A DNA stretch of 64,000 nt from Malus domestica (GCF_042453785.1 NC_091664.1:18573001-18637000), one strand, 5' to 3'. Shown: positions 1 to 12,602, counted from the stretch's first letter. Numbers and translations are program-made. Notes: generated by a model not told the origin, from the letters alone.

Positions 1-1900
1 GGGGAATATTTTTCAGGTGGTAGCAAGCCTTGGATTGCAGGAAAAATTCTGAATCAGCGTCATGGTGTGTGCAAGAACCGGGTTGCATGGGTTCCGGGTT
101 GGCCGGTTCCTTCTTCTCCCATTTCGCCTCTTTTCCTTTCTCCTTATTAGGTGGATTTCCCCCTTATTTCTCTCATTTCCCTTTCTCCCCCAACTAGATC
201 CACACACGTGGCATTGGAAGGTTCTCCAGCTTTCCGGGAGCCTTCCAGAAAAAAAAATTTTAATTACCATTTTACCCCTATATTTAACTGTTAATTTCTC
301 TTTTGTTAAAACTCTGTTTCACAAACGGTTTTCACCTATGCGCTTGTAGGACCATGCTCTATCCAAATATGCCAAGAGACACGGTGAAACATGGGAGGAT
401 AAAGTACGTCCTTGTATAATTCAGTTTAGCCAACTAGGGGTAGTTTCATCTTTTCCACTTATCAAAAAATTATGTGCCGTAAATATAAATGTATCATAAC
501 TACGAATACGACAACAAAATATTTAATAATAAAATCTAGGAATAGGATTTCACATTTCCCCTCCCCATTTAAATTTCATAAATAAATCACGTATTTAAAA
601 ATAATTAGGGTATTACATTTTCATTGGCCCCAAATTTCACACAAATCCCTAACCCAAACACAAATTCACCCTTACTCTCTTCATCATCCTCTATCGCTTC
701 CTTTTCCACTCCACCTTGGCCTTATTGACTCTCATTTGCCGTAAAAAAATCATGCTTTCAATTGAGTACTCTAACCGAGCTCTTGTGTCTACTAGCCACC
801 CTAAGAGCGAATCGTCGCTCATTCAGTTAAAGGTGTGTGAAATCAAGACTTGGTTTCGTCGCGAAACTCTACCTTGCCTCATTTTTTGGTTCTGAATTCA
901 TGTCTTGATTTGCTAGTGTTAGAACTATGTTCTTGCTGGGGTTGAAATTATGTTCTTACAGGTCCCTGAGTGGTGGACATAGTTGTGAAGTTTTGATGCA
1001 TCATTTGTAGGTTGATTGGTGTTAAATTTGAGCTTTGGTGTTGATATAATGTTATGTGTTTGTGGTATAGCTTTGTTTATCATTTAGGGCTCTGAAAGAC
1101 CTGTATATGGTACGTTTAGGGTGCATTTGTCATTTTGTGGTGCGAAATTGACGGTGTAGATTGTTCTTTGCCTTTGGTTTTCGAGCGGCTATGGTTGACC
1201 ATCCCTCACCTAGGCTTCTAAGGTTTTCTTTGCTAGCCACTTTGTGGATCCCAATTGGTTAGGTCACTTAAGAGGGTATGTTTTTATGGGTTGTAACCCC
1301 TATGCAGTGACACCATTACTCATGCTTTGTTTGCATTAGTAGCATTATTTTTGTATGCTAGTCCTTTCTAAGGTTAGTTGTAGGTTGTTATATGTCTGTT
1401 GGATTTGTTTAATGAATAACTCTACCTTTGACAGAAAAAACAATCAATGTGAAATTTCTTTGGATATGTTATTTTTGCTTGCACTATCGCATAGTAATCA
1501 ATAACCTAACAGGGAGTTCGATAAAGTGATTTCCTACAAGATTGACCTCGATTCTTCACCATCATATAGTTTTCAAGTTATTCAGTACAATTGATATCTG
1601 CATATTAGCTAGGGTTTGTTTTGTCAACTGACCCTCTTGAATCTTGATGCATATTAAGAGAAAGTCTTGCATGTATTAGTAGACGGTCACGTTATATGAG
1701 TCTCCATTGTTGAAGCTTACTCATGGCACTCGTTAACGACAATGGTAAAACTTAATGAAACTGAAGCCACGAAAAAAAATTTACACATAAAAATATATTA
1801 AATCAAAATGCTATATAATGATAAACTCGTTTTGTATAAATCGTTCTCCATAAAAAGACATCTCTTAGCTGTTAGCTCTCTTCTTTGTCAACAGTTCCAT
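1..1900. other. Unassigned repeat-like region, possibly LTR-derived
   Basis: No coding exon is convincing here; the open frames at 13-349 lie over CT-rich low-complexity sequence and have no family signature. The stretch from about 180 to 860 (short pyrimidine-rich runs, a run of Cs, a leader-like segment) has the style of a plant Ty3/gypsy LTR, but I found no second copy, primer site or terminal TG/CA pair in the window. 860-1900 is AT-rich with no feature I can name. Confidence 0.25.
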
Positions 1901-2062
1901 GAAATGTTTGCTTACTAAAATGATGGATCAAAAGGTGGTGAAGGGCCCAAAGGATACACCATTTTTATTTTTGAATGTTTAAACATATTTTTCTGCAAAA
2001 ATATAATTAAGTTATCTAATATAATGCGGATCAGTTTTATAAGTAGATAGTTTAAGAAAAGA

Positions 2063-2433
2063 GTAATGCTAGTAGACCAACCTTTTAGACTAAATTTACG
2101 AATCATGTGATATGTCATCAATTAAAAATAAGCACGTTAATTAAAACTTAAATAACAATCTAATTGTCAACAACTACATCATATGATTTAAATAAAGGAT
2201 AATGCTAAAGAAATCAACTATTTAGACCAATTTTGTAAACCATATGATGCGGTTGTTGATGGCTGAATTTTAAGTGTTGATTAACGTGCTTATTTCCGAT
2301 TGGCAACAAATCATTAACTTACAAATTTGATCTAAAAATTTAATCGACTAACATTAACGTATTTATTTTCTATTGGCAACAGATCACCTAACTTACAAAT
2401 TTGATCTAAAAATTTAATCTACTAGCATTATCA
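2063..2433. mobile_element. MITE-like inverted-repeat cluster
   Basis: The left side begins TAATGCTAGTAGACCAACC (2064 on) and again GATAATGCTAAAGAAATCAA (2199 on). The right side ends in the reverse complement of the same sequence at 2318-2355 and at 2396-2432 (ending CTAGCATTATC). Between the arms are AAGCACGTTAATT and its complement ATTAACGTGCTT. Two overlapping or nested copies of one small foldback element explain this. There is no coding capacity. Exact ends and target duplication were not resolved. Confidence 0.6.
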
Positions 2434-2741
2434 TGGAAATTGAGAAGCATTAAATTTGGAGGAAGTACCTGTAAGTGTGTGGTTCCCCAAGTGGCATCCA
2501 ACTCGTCCATCATAGTAATTATGCGTTACTATCATGCAGAAGCAATGCCAAGTCGCTCTGCCACATTACATGTGTCTCACCACATGCATGATGCATCTAT
2601 TGCACTAGCTACTACAATATGCACCAAACCATTACGCAAATTAATGTTCATCCAGCGATGATAAGAGAATCTGATATATCCATCCACTTTCGCTCTCAAA
2701 CCATAACCCTAAACTCTCATACCACCACATAATGTTAGCAA

Positions 2742-3087
2742 CACTACTACAAAATTATCTATAACTGGCGGTTCAAAAAACGACAAAAAACGTATATTAC
2801 TGTCGGATTTTAAGCAAAATCTGACAGAAAATGGATGCAGTGACGGTTATAATAAGCGACAGATTTGCCAGCATCAGAAAATGAATTTTCCGAAAGAAAA
2901 TACTCTAAAACCGACAGAAATTGTGTCGGATATAACCGACAATATATATATATATTTATCATAAATAAATAAGAGAATTTCTAACATCCGTCACTAATTA
3001 AATGATGTGTTGGATATAATTTATCCGACAATATTTTTCTAAATCCGCCACCATCATCTACCACCTAAATCTAATATTGTAGTAGTG
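2742..3087. mobile_element. Non-autonomous CACTA (En/Spm) element, 346 bp
   Basis: It starts CACTACTACAAAATTATC and ends TATTGTAGTAGTG, the inverted CACTA terminus. It is flanked on both sides by CAA (2739-2741 and 3088-3090), the 3-bp target duplication expected for CACTA elements. The interior holds repeated CCGACA/TGTCGG motifs near both ends and no open frame. Its first 14 bases match the 10-kb CACTA element at 47069, but the internal motifs differ, so cross-mobilisation is only a possibility. Confidence 0.85.
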
Positions 3088-3639
3088 CAAGGTTGACGAA
3101 ATATAAACTAAGTCACGCTAGCCCCAAGATCGAGTTATGCCTTCTTGAATTCATGATCTCCAATTACATGCGTTGCCTAATTCAGCTATCGTAAGGTTGT
3201 GATACTGGTCCATCGACCGGATCGAGCAGCGTATATTGCTTCAGAAATTAGTAATATATCTCATCAATTTCATCTTTAAACTATAGGTGGCATTGTAACG
3301 GTCTCAATGAAAAGTTCATTGGAACCATCTGCTAAATTTGTGTAGTAATTCTATTCCATTGCATGTTACTAATAAACTACATAGATTGAATTGTTTATTT
3401 CTTAGGCCTAAGTAAATATAATATTAATGATAGTTACAACGATAATTATATTCATTGTTCCGGGCATATATAAGATCTTGGAGTCCTTCATTTACACAAA
3501 GGCGATAAAATTAAAATTTTTAAAAGATTGCTATATATTCATCGCCTATATTAATACATGTTCATATTGAAATCTAAAATACTAAAAGGGAACAAATTGC
3601 GAACCAAAATTAACACTCCCACTGTCCAGATGACTTTCT

Positions 3640-4552
3640 TCATTCATGTACTTTCTTCACCTGCAAAGAAAATTACAACATAAGAGTACAGAACAAATAT
3701 ATATACAAATATACATATATATAATACATGTAATTAGAAACATAAAATACCATGCGAATTAAGTTAAGAAAAGCTTTAAAAGTTTCTAAAGAGCTTGTGA
3801 AATAAGAGTGACCAAATATTAATGTTGTCACACAAGCCTAAATCCAAATTAAAAAAAGTTGCTAAATTGAGTTTAGACAAGTTGGCTAGAACAAAGTGCT
3901 GTCTATGTACTCAAATTCGAATTCACTCTCTTCATAATTTAAATTAAATTAAATATCGCTCAAATAATTTAAAAAAAGAAAAGAAAAAAATAAGCTGAAC
4001 CCCAATAAGAACTTAAAATAAATTAATAATAATAAAAAAAAAGCTAATCCATGTAAGTGCATGAGCTCTTACCTTTCTTCCCATCTTAGCAGCTTTAATG
4101 CTCTCAGGTTTTGGGGTTGCCATGGCGTTTTCTTTGTGAATCAATGGCTTAGGCTTCTTCCCATGATAATGATGAGGCGGCGGAACTGATGAGTGTGTCT
4201 CCGGACCTCTATAATCAATCTCATAAACGTCAGTATCCATCAAATCCGATCCACCTACTAAAACACACCACCAAAAATATTAGCAAACTAATAAACTTAA
4301 TTTATATGAGCATATACCACATAAATCAAATTATTTCAGGGGAGTGATTCCCAATACAATTTTCTCCATTAAAACTGTTAGATTTCTGGTAGATTGAACA
4401 AATCAAAATAGAGAAACAAACAGGAATGTACGGAGAGAAAAGGCGTGCAGAAACCATTTTGTTTGATTCAAACCTTTAGAAAAGCTAGGTTTGGCAAGGA
4501 GGAAGAGAAAAAGGCAGGTGGTTAAGATTGTAGAGTTCTTAAGCTTCTCCAT
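3640..4552 (-). CDS. Small secreted peptide precursor candidate, 3 exons, 93 aa
   Basis: The exons on the minus strand are 4552-4474, 4254-4073 and 3660-3640, joined by two introns (219 and 412 bp) with GT donors and AG acceptors. The frame stays open to TGA. Exon 1 is almost entirely a signal peptide: Met, Lys-rich start, then a hydrophobic core (LTTCLFLFLLA) and a likely cleavage region PSFSK. The mature part has an acidic-tyrosine motif (DVYEIDYRGPETH), a PPPHHYH stretch, several KK/KP pairs and a basic tail (MGRKVKKVHE). Small size, secretion signal, lack of cysteines after the signal and an acidic DY motif recall plant sulfated-peptide precursors. I cannot place it in a named family. It could instead be a small structural secreted protein. 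It is the only host gene in the window that looks intact, and it lies among transposons. Confidence 0.65.
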
Positions 4553-4593
4553 TTTTCATGCCAATGACTGTCAGAACATAAAAATGAGCAGTA

Positions 4594-4604
4594 CTTATAT
4601 AAAG
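4594..4604 (-). promoter_or_regulatory. TATA box candidate of the small peptide gene
   Basis: The minus strand reads CTTTATATAA about 45 bases before the ATG at 4552. A start site about 30 bases downstream would give a 5' leader of only 10-20 bases, so either the leader is short or another box is used. Confidence 0.4.
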
Positions 4605-4710
4605 GGAAGAATGAGCTCACGAAAGAAGCAAGGCATGAGAGATGATTTAAAGGAGAAATTAGGTTCTCATCATTCCTTTTGCTACGCCATTAATTAAAAT
4701 CCTTTTCATT

Positions 4711-5314
4711 TTCAATTTTTGATCAAGATCCTTAGGTATTTATAACATAATTAATTATTTTAATAATAAAATATTTTTTTATTTCTAAATATATTCATTT
4801 AATGTTAAAAATGTTACAATTAGTATATTTATATTTATGACTAAATTTTTTATCCTATATTTTTAGTTTTAGTTTGTACCCATTTTTAATTTGTAATTTT
4901 TTTTTTAATTTGTACCAATTTTCTTTTCAATTTTAATTTGTACCCATATATTGATTTCTTTTTGTGCCCATATTTTTTTAAAGTTTATTTGTATTTGTAC
5001 CCATATATATTTTTTTATTTTGATAAACGTACCCATGCTAATTATATGCACCCATTCATGTAAAACTTTATAATCTTAAAATGTACTCATTCTTAAATAT
5101 ACCAATTTGTTATATGTAAAATGTACCATTTTTTTTTATATAAAATCTATTCAATTCTTTTCTAATCAATTTTTAAACTTATATGGGTACATTCTTTTTT
5201 CTTTGATTTTAAAATGTATCCATGTCAAGTTTAATTGAAGAAATTTACTAATGTTATTAAGCCTAATATCTTTTTTTTTTTTTTTTTTTTTTTTGATTTT
5301 GAAGAATGTACCCA
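4711..5314. repeat. AT-rich GTACCCAT repeat unit, left part
   Basis: AT-rich DNA in which TGTACCCAT-like motifs recur every 30-60 bases, ending in a poly-T run (5271-5294). The outer edge (AATTTTTGATCAAGATCC, about 4714-4731) is the imperfect inverted match of 15113-15134 on the far side of the gypsy element. This suggests both flanks belong to one older element or repeat split by the retrotransposon. The element class is unknown and no gene is present. Confidence 0.45.
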
Positions 5315-7705
5315 TGTGATGACCGGTCCTTAATTTTCATATGTAAATTCTCCCCGAATATGTAATTTGACGATTATGCCCTTATTGGCAAGTGACATGG
5401 ACATATTCTTATCGCTTTCATTTTATTTCTCGCTATTGCATTTAAATTGTACACGTTAGTACGAGTCGGCATAGATTTTAAAGTGTAAAAATATCTACTT
5501 CGGATAGATTTCGATTACCTTTTACTGTAGGGAATCTGAAAACCTATCCTTTGGATTCCCTTTTTATCCTACCCGTGCATCCCCTCCATTTTTCACTCTC
5601 TCACCTATCCCATCTCTCCCCCATTTCTGTCACCCAATCAGAAAAAGGAAAAAAGGAACTCTCTCTCTCCCGTATACTCCTTCTTTTCTACAACGCCATG
5701 AATGAGCTTCAAAGCTCGTAGATTGAACTCACAAACTACACCATTGTGCTCATCTCAGTCCCATGATCACAACCATGTCCTTGAAATTTGGTGTAGACGA
5801 GTTTTGACTCACCAACTCAGAAGGTTCGACTCAGCGAGTTCGATATAACGATTTTCAGGCCATTTATGGCTTAGGTAAGCCTTGAGAAACCCTTAGAACC
5901 TTCATTTCAATTCTATGGGTTGATATTGATCTCTTGTTTGTGTTTTGAACGTATGGTTTAACCCAGAAAACTCAAGAAGAAGATTTTACATGTTTTTCAT
6001 TCAAGGACTGTGACCATTTGGTCACTTTCAACCCATTTTTCTGGTCAACCTCGACCACAACTGGACTCCTACTAGGTACAAACTTGTTCTCTACATTCCT
6101 AACTTCAAAATGGCTTTTGAATCACTGAGTTTGGTTAAATAATGAGTTAGAAATCAATTCTGGAAGTTAGGAAGAAATTTCCAGTTTGCTAGAAATCTAC
6201 AATCGTGGTCATTTAACCACTTTCAGGCCAAATTTCTGAACAACTCGGACCGTATTCGAATGTTCTATGAATTGGGATCGATACATCACATTCCTAGCTT
6301 TAATTTGGCTTTTGTATAAGTGTTTTTGGTTAAGAATCGAGCTCGTTAGGAGCTCTGAAAGTTGGCCCAAAAATCTGCAAAACTGCAGAAAATCGCAAGG
6401 CGAGTACGCCTGTAGTCGCGGGCACGTGGGGCGTCCGTGGCCAGTTTGTGCAGCCCCTTTTGGCAGCGCGTGAAGGCGCGTTCGGCCTCCGGCCAGCATG
6501 TGGTCGACACATGTGTGTTCGTGTTGTCGAGTAGATCGATTTCGTATAATTAAACCCTAGGTTTGAGCAAACTATGGGGGTTTTATTTAGGTTTCCGTTA
6601 TGTGTTTTAATTAATGTTATTTTAGTTATTTCACATATAGGGAAAACTTATCACAAGGATTTACGAGGCCAAGCTAGGTTCGGGGGCTACGACCCAGCAA
6701 TGTACTTGTGAGTGAGCAATTGTTTTATACCTATACATATTTATAGTTTCCATAAATGCGTATTTATTTCACTTTTACGCTTATATTGCCAAGTATCGTT
6801 ATTGTGATATTAATTGTGATAAATGCTACTATATGGCTGAGATATTACTATCATGACATTCATACATATTTGTACATGCTCATCTTGATGCACCAGTGTT
6901 AGTACTCGCCCCAAGGCCAGAGCCAGTCCTTCACGTGTATGTTCACATCGCATCGTTCGCTCGCCTTGAATCTAAGTTAGGTGCCAGTCCTGTCGGGTAG
7001 ATTGCATTAGGCAACCCGACTTGTATGTGATCGTGCTTCTGCACCAGCCTTCACGTGATCGTAGTACTAGAGCATATTGATTACACCCAGTCCTGTTCAT
7101 GTCAGAAATTATTTGTGTAAACTTATGTGTGTGTCAGCTTAGATGGATGAGCACTTAGCTATACTTGATTATCACATGATTATATTATTGTGGCATTTGA
7201 TACATCATAACTTGGCATATATTTGGTTACAACTCCGTTATAGTATTGTTAATTTATCGTATACATACCTATGTAGTATGTTTTAAGGAAACTATACTTG
7301 TTTTACGGCGAAGGATTAATATATTCAAAGATAAAGGTTTTCTTATAAGTATTGTTTTGCTGACCCACTTAACTTTGTTTTTCACCCATCCAGGACCTAG
7401 ATAGCTGTACTCTTTGTGGTACTCGAGGAATCTCAGCAGTTGTGACATTTCCTTCTATTTAGACGTACGAACTTATCACTGTTATGTAATAAGTGTACTT
7501 TAGTTATCTTGACTACTTTTCTGTAGTCTCACTGCCTTACGCTCTGAATAATTGTAGTGGGTTTGTCCCACGATTGCGCATTCTTTCACTGTTTAGTTCT
7601 AATTAGTTTCAAGTTTATTCACTTTTTGCATCACTTACCTTTATGGTTACGTCACCTCACGGTGATGGCCATCATGCTTTGACCTCTCTAGGTTTGGGTG
7701 TGTCA
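5315..7705 (+). repeat. 5' LTR of the gypsy element
   Basis: It begins TGTGATGACCGG and ends GGGTGTGTCA, giving TG...CA ends. It matches the 3' LTR at 12603-14879 along its length. It is about 115 bp longer because a segment near 5470-5610 is missing from the 3' copy. Confidence 0.9.
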
Positions 7706-7708
7706 GCT

Positions 7709-7720
7709 TGGTATCAAAGC
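7709..7720 (+). other. Primer binding site, initiator tRNA-Met type
   Basis: TGGTATCAAAGC lies three bases after the LTR end. It differs by one base from the usual TGGTATCAGAGC complementary to the 3' end of plant initiator tRNA-Met. Confidence 0.8.
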
Positions 7721-7783
7721 ATAGGTTTAGACAGTCCTGCACTTCCTATTGTGTTTTAACTCTTGTTTTCTTATGTCAGAACC

Positions 7784-8990
7784 ATGCCACCTCGTAAAGA
7801 GCCACGTTATCCAGCTGAGAATAACTTTCCGGACTTTGGGCAGTTTGGTGAGGCTATCGCCAATGTTATTCAGTCTTCACTTTGTCCTACCCCAAAGAAT
7901 TCTCTGGATATTGTATCTCGCCTGAAGATTAATGATTTCTTCGGTAATGAGGGATCGGAGAAATTAGAGATATGGTTCGATCATGTTGAGAAAACTTTTC
8001 GAGTTATGCATAGGCAGGGAAATCTTTCCCTAGAGAGATGGGTCGAGACAACGACCTGGTTCTTTCGATTGAGGGCAAAATCTAGGTAGGATCATGATAG
8101 AAAATCATTATCTGATAAGGATGCTATAAATTGGGATGTTTTCAAACAGTTATTTCAGACCAGATTTGTTCATCCGAAGTATTTGGATAGTAAGAAGAAT
8201 GAGTTCACAGACTTGAGGCACGGTAAGATGTCAGCCACCAAGTATCATCGAAGGTTCATAGACTTATCTCGTTATTGCCTTGAGACTGCTTCTAATCCCC
8301 GGGAAATGCTTCGTTTGTTTAAGAGGGGAATTTGCAAGAAATGGTGTACTATAGCAACCTCTACTCCTTGTGCTACTTACCAGGAGTGCTTCGAGGTCTT
8401 GCTTCGGATTGAAGATTCAGAGAATGCTCCTGACGATGAGGATAAGGAGGATGTTGGCAGGAATGTCTAGAGGTACAATAATAGGGGGCAATCATCACTT
8501 GGCCCAAGAAGGGCTCATAATTTTAAAATGAGTGGAAATAGCTCGGATCTTCGAGCGGGGGTTCTAACCCTCAGAGGGAAGGCAGATCCTTTGGTGGTTC
8601 TCGTTTTCAGAATCAAGGAAACTCCAATAGTTCAAGTGTTAAGTTTTGTTGTAGGTGTAACACCCGTCACTATGGCGAGTGTAAAAGATGAAGCATATGA
8701 TGTTTCACTTGCGGACAAACAGGGCATATGGCCTATAATTGTCCTCAAAATCAAAAGAATCAGCCTGCTAATCTATCATCTGCAGTCCCCTTACAGCAGC
8801 TTCCAGCACTTGGTAATCATCAGCAGATAGGCCACGGTAGAGCTTTCCACTACCAAGGGGGCATAGCCCCGAGTCAGGGAGGACCATACCAGTATACACC
8901 TGAGGTTCCCTACTATCAGGGAGGCTATCAACTGACTCAGGGAGGTTATCCGCAGTTCCAGGGAGATTATACGCTGTATTAAGACGGTGG
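7784..8990 (+). pseudogene. gag: gag of the gypsy element, broken
   Basis: The frame starts MPPRKEP at 7784, close after the primer site. It reads through a capsid-like region with the pattern KIND-FFG-EKLEIWFDHVEK at 7920-8010, then stops at 8087 and 8470 and shifts frame afterwards. A zinc knuckle, CFTCGQTGHMAYNC (CX2CX4HX4C), is encoded at 8701-8742, followed by a Gln/Gly/Tyr-rich tail in which the motif (Y/F)QGGY recurs. The function would be capsid formation and RNA binding. Several stops and frame changes make it non-functional. Confidence 0.8.
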
Positions 8991-9159
8991 AGCACAAATG
9001 TATACTGGAGGACAATATCAGAATCTAGACGTAGCATCTAGCAGTGGAGGTTCAGTTAGACATGCAAATCTACCCCAACTGGGCCGAGGTAATCAGACTT
9101 AAGTAAATAGGGGTCGTGGAGGCAGGCAGTAAGTTTAAGGAAGAGTTAACAACATCACC

Positions 9160-10926
9160 ATTCAGGATGCTCAGGCTAATCCGAATTTGATCATGGGTTC
9201 GTTGAATGTTCTAAGCCATTTTGCTAAAGTTTTAATTGATTATGGTGCTACACATTCAGTTATATCCCATAAGTTTGCTTAAACGACTCAACCACATCAT
9301 ACTTCACTCGACTATGAGTTGGAGTTCTCGATGCCTAGGGGTGAAATCTGTTAAGTTAGTTGGGAATATCAAGGATGTCCCATCCTTGTCGAAAATGTAG
9401 TAATGTCGGCTAATCTTATTCCTTTGGATATTGTTGATTTTGACGTTATCTTAGGCATGGATTGGTTACACTATAATCATGCCAGGTTGGACTGTTATGA
9501 GAAGGTTGTTACTTTTCACCAACCGGGCATGCCTACTGTCACGTTTATCGGTGAACGCAGTAGTTTAAAGCACAGAGTTATTACTGCCATGAAGGCGAAA
9601 CGACTGTTGAGTAAAGGTTGTCAAGGATACTTAGCTCATGTTGTGCTAGCAGAGGAGACTACTGCATCTGTGGAAGATGTCGAAGTAGTTAGGCACTTTC
9701 CCGATGTTTTTCCCGAGGAATTACCTGGTTTACCCCCAGATCGTGAAGTGGAGTTCACCATCGATCTACTTCCAGGTACTAATCCTATTTCCCTTACACC
9801 TTACCGTATGGTTCCTACAGAGTTAAGGGAACTTAAAACTGATTTGCAAGAGTTAGTTGATAAGGGTTTCATTCAGCCAAGCATTTCCCTGTGGGGAGCT
9901 CCAGTTCTGTTTGTAAAGAAGAAAGAATGAACTTTGAGGTTGTGCATCGATTACAGGCAATTGAATCTGGTGACGATTAAAAACCGTTATCCGTTACCTC
10001 GTATTGATGACCTCTTTGACCAGCTTAAAGGTGTTTATGTGTTCTCAAAGATTGATCTGAGGTCTGGTTACTACCAATTGAAGATCAGAAGCGACGGCGT
10101 TCCGAAGACAGCTTTCAAAACTCGATATGGTTATTACGAGTTTCTTGTGATGCCATTTGGATTGACTATTGCACCAGCAGCTTTCATGAACCTGATGAAT
10201 CAAGTATTCCATCCATACCTTGACAGGTGCGTCATTGTTTTCATAGATGACATTTTGGTGTATTCGAAGAACGAAACTGATCATGCCAGGCATCTGTATT
10301 TAGTTCTAAAGACGCTAAGGGCAAATCGGTTGTATGCTAAGTTCAGCAAATGTCAATTTTGGCTGGATCAAGTGTCATTCTTAGGGCACATGGTATCAAC
10401 GCAGGGTGTGCTGGTGGATCCTCAGAAAGTAGCAACTATGGAAAATTGGGAACAACCTCAGACAGTTACCGAAATTCGAAGTTTTCTTGGTCTTGCTGGT
10501 TATAATCGACGCTTCGTGAAAGACTTTTCAACCATAGCACTACCTTTGATAAAGTTGACTAAAAAAGAAGTTCCATTTGTGTGGAGTGATGAGTGTGAGC
10601 AGAGTTTCTAGCAGTTGAAGTACCTTTTCACTCATGCACCTGTTTTAACATTTCCCGATGACAGTGGGAATTTCGAGATCTACAGTGATGTGTCTCTGAA
10701 TGGTCTTGGATGTGTGTTAATACAACATGATAAAGTGATTGCTTATGCGTCGCGGCAGTTAAAGCCCCATGAGAAGAACTATCCTACTTATGATCTCGAG
10801 TTGGCAGCGATCATCTTTGCTTTAAAAATCTGGAGGCACTATCTTTATAAGGAAAAGTGTAAGATCTTCACTGATCACAAGAGCCTTAAGTATATCTTTA
10901 ATCAGCCAAACCTCAATCTCTGGTAG
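9160..10926 (+). pseudogene. pol: Protease, reverse transcriptase and RNase H of the gypsy element, broken
   Basis: The aspartic protease shows VLIDYGATHS near 9230-9260 (the usual DSG/DTG is DYG here) and the following GMDWL motif at about 9457. The reverse transcriptase has [19 protein letters not shown] (9940), the [11 protein letters not shown] block (10048) and the catalytic [10 protein letters not shown] at about 10240. RNase H follows with [12 protein letters not shown] (10675), [20 protein letters not shown] (10789) and [11 protein letters not shown]. In-frame stops occur at 9928 (inside the RT), 10609 (before RNase H) and 10924, among others. The catalytic blocks are recognisable but the polyprotein cannot be made. 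Confidence 0.9.
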
Positions 10927-12590
10927 CGGAGGTAGGTAGAGTTACTCAATGATTATGACTGAATCATTAAGTATCACCTAGGTCGTGCTAATTCGGCAGT
11001 TGATGCTCTTAGTAAGAAGTCTCATGGCCAACTTAATGCTCTTTATGCTAGTCATATTCCTCTTTGAAAGAAGGTCGTCGGGGGGCCCTAATTGCCAATT
11101 TTCAGGTCAAGCAAGTTCTATTAGATCGTGTTCTCGAAGCCCAAATGAACGACACAGAATCTCAGAAATTGATACAGGCAGTGTCAGACAGGAAAAAGAA
11201 GGACCTTTGGATTAGAGATCCTGATGACATGTTATGTAAGGTGAACAAATGTATGTACCAAATGTTGAGGAACTGAAAAGAGACATATTAGACGAAGCAC
11301 ATATTTTTGCTTATGCGATGCATCTAGAGAGCACCTAGATGTACGATACCATCCGACACTTCTATTATTGGCCAGGTATGAAAAGAGAGATTGTAGAGTA
11401 TGTTAGCCGTTGTGCAATTTGCCAGCAGATTAAGGTAGAAAGGAAAAAACCGTTTGGATTGCTACAACCACTTCCGATACCTCAAAGGAAATGGGAAGAT
11501 ATTACAATGGATTTCATGTACAAATTACCTCGTACGTGAAATGGTTACGATGGTATCTGAGTGGTAGTTGATCGACTTACCAAGTCAGCACACTTCATAC
11601 CCGTTCATGAAAATTACTCGTTAAGTTAGTTGGCCGAACGGTTCGTCTCTAAAGTGGTTAGGTACCACAGAGTTCCAATTAGTATCATTTCTGACCGGGA
11701 TCCCCGATTTACTTCGAAGTTCTAGGTAGCTTTTCAGGAAGCTTTGGGATCGAGATTACTCTACAGCACCGCCAATCATCCTCAAACAGATGGGCAGTTA
11801 GAGAAAAATATCCAGACTTTGGAAGATATGTTGAGATCGTCAGTTCTACAATTTGGTGATGCTTGGCACAAACGTTTACCGTTGATAGAGTTTACGTACA
11901 ACAATAGCTTCCATTCTAGTATTGGTATGACACCATTTGAAACGTTGTATGGGAAACCGTGTCGTACTCCATTTTGTTGGTCCGAGGTTGGTGAACAAGT
12001 TTTGGTGGGCCTTGAGATAGTGGATGAGACGACACAGAACATTCAGGTGATAAAGGCTAACCTGAAAGCAGCCCAGGATTGGCAGAAGAGTATCGCAGAC
12101 AGACTTTCTATTGACAGAGTTTATAAGGTTGGTGATTAGGTATTCTTGAAGTTATCGTTGTGGAAAGGTGTTGTGTGATTCGGAAAGAAAGGGAAGCTCA
12201 ACCCTAGGTACATTGGACCATACCAGATAGTTGAATGAGTTGGTGAAGTTGCTTATCGACTTGCTTTGCCACCAAGGTTAACGAGAGTGCACAATGTGTT
12301 TCATGTATCGATGTTGCGGAGGTACGTCTATGATCCGTCACATATGATCCCTCCACAGCCACTGGAGATCAATCTAGATTTGACCTATTATGAGGCCCAG
12401 TGACTATCCTTGATTCGAAGGATAAGGTTCTTAGGAACAAGACTATGCGAATTGTGAAGGTTTTGTGGTGGAACCACTCAGTGGAGGAAGCCACCTAGGA
12501 GATAGAAGAGCGTATGTGAGATATGTATCCACGTCTATTTTATGGCTTTGATGGTAGTCAGTATTAAAATTTTGGGGATGAAATTTTTAT
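10927..12590 (+). pseudogene. Integrase and C-terminal region of the gypsy element, broken
   Basis: Zinc-binding C-x2-C (CAICQQ) is at about 11410. The catalytic core shows DFMYKL (11507), [12 protein letters not shown] (11690) and the E-containing QTDGQLEKNIQTLE (11786). The core continues with the typical YNNSFHSSIGMTPFE block (11895) and a GPYQIVE/VHNVFHVSMLRRY region (12215-12330) before a chromodomain-like stretch up to about 12540. Stops at about 11537, 11560, 11624, 11725, 12137, 12177 and 12236 break the frame. Most look like CAG, CGA or TGG changed by C-to-T or G-to-A transitions. Confidence 0.85.
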
Positions 12591-12601
12591 AAGGGGGTAG
12601 A
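12591..12601 (+). other. Polypurine tract of the gypsy element
   Basis: AAGGGGGTAGA lies one base before the 3' LTR, the expected place for the plus-strand primer. Confidence 0.75.
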
Positions 12602-12602
12602 T

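Noticed and set aside
62..349. Open frame of 95 codons on the plus strand near the left edge
   Set aside because: CT-rich low-complexity translation with an opposed frame over the same bases and no domain.
10045..10293. Minus-strand open frame across the gypsy reverse transcriptase
   Set aside because: Shadow of the plus-strand RT, whose motifs are clear.
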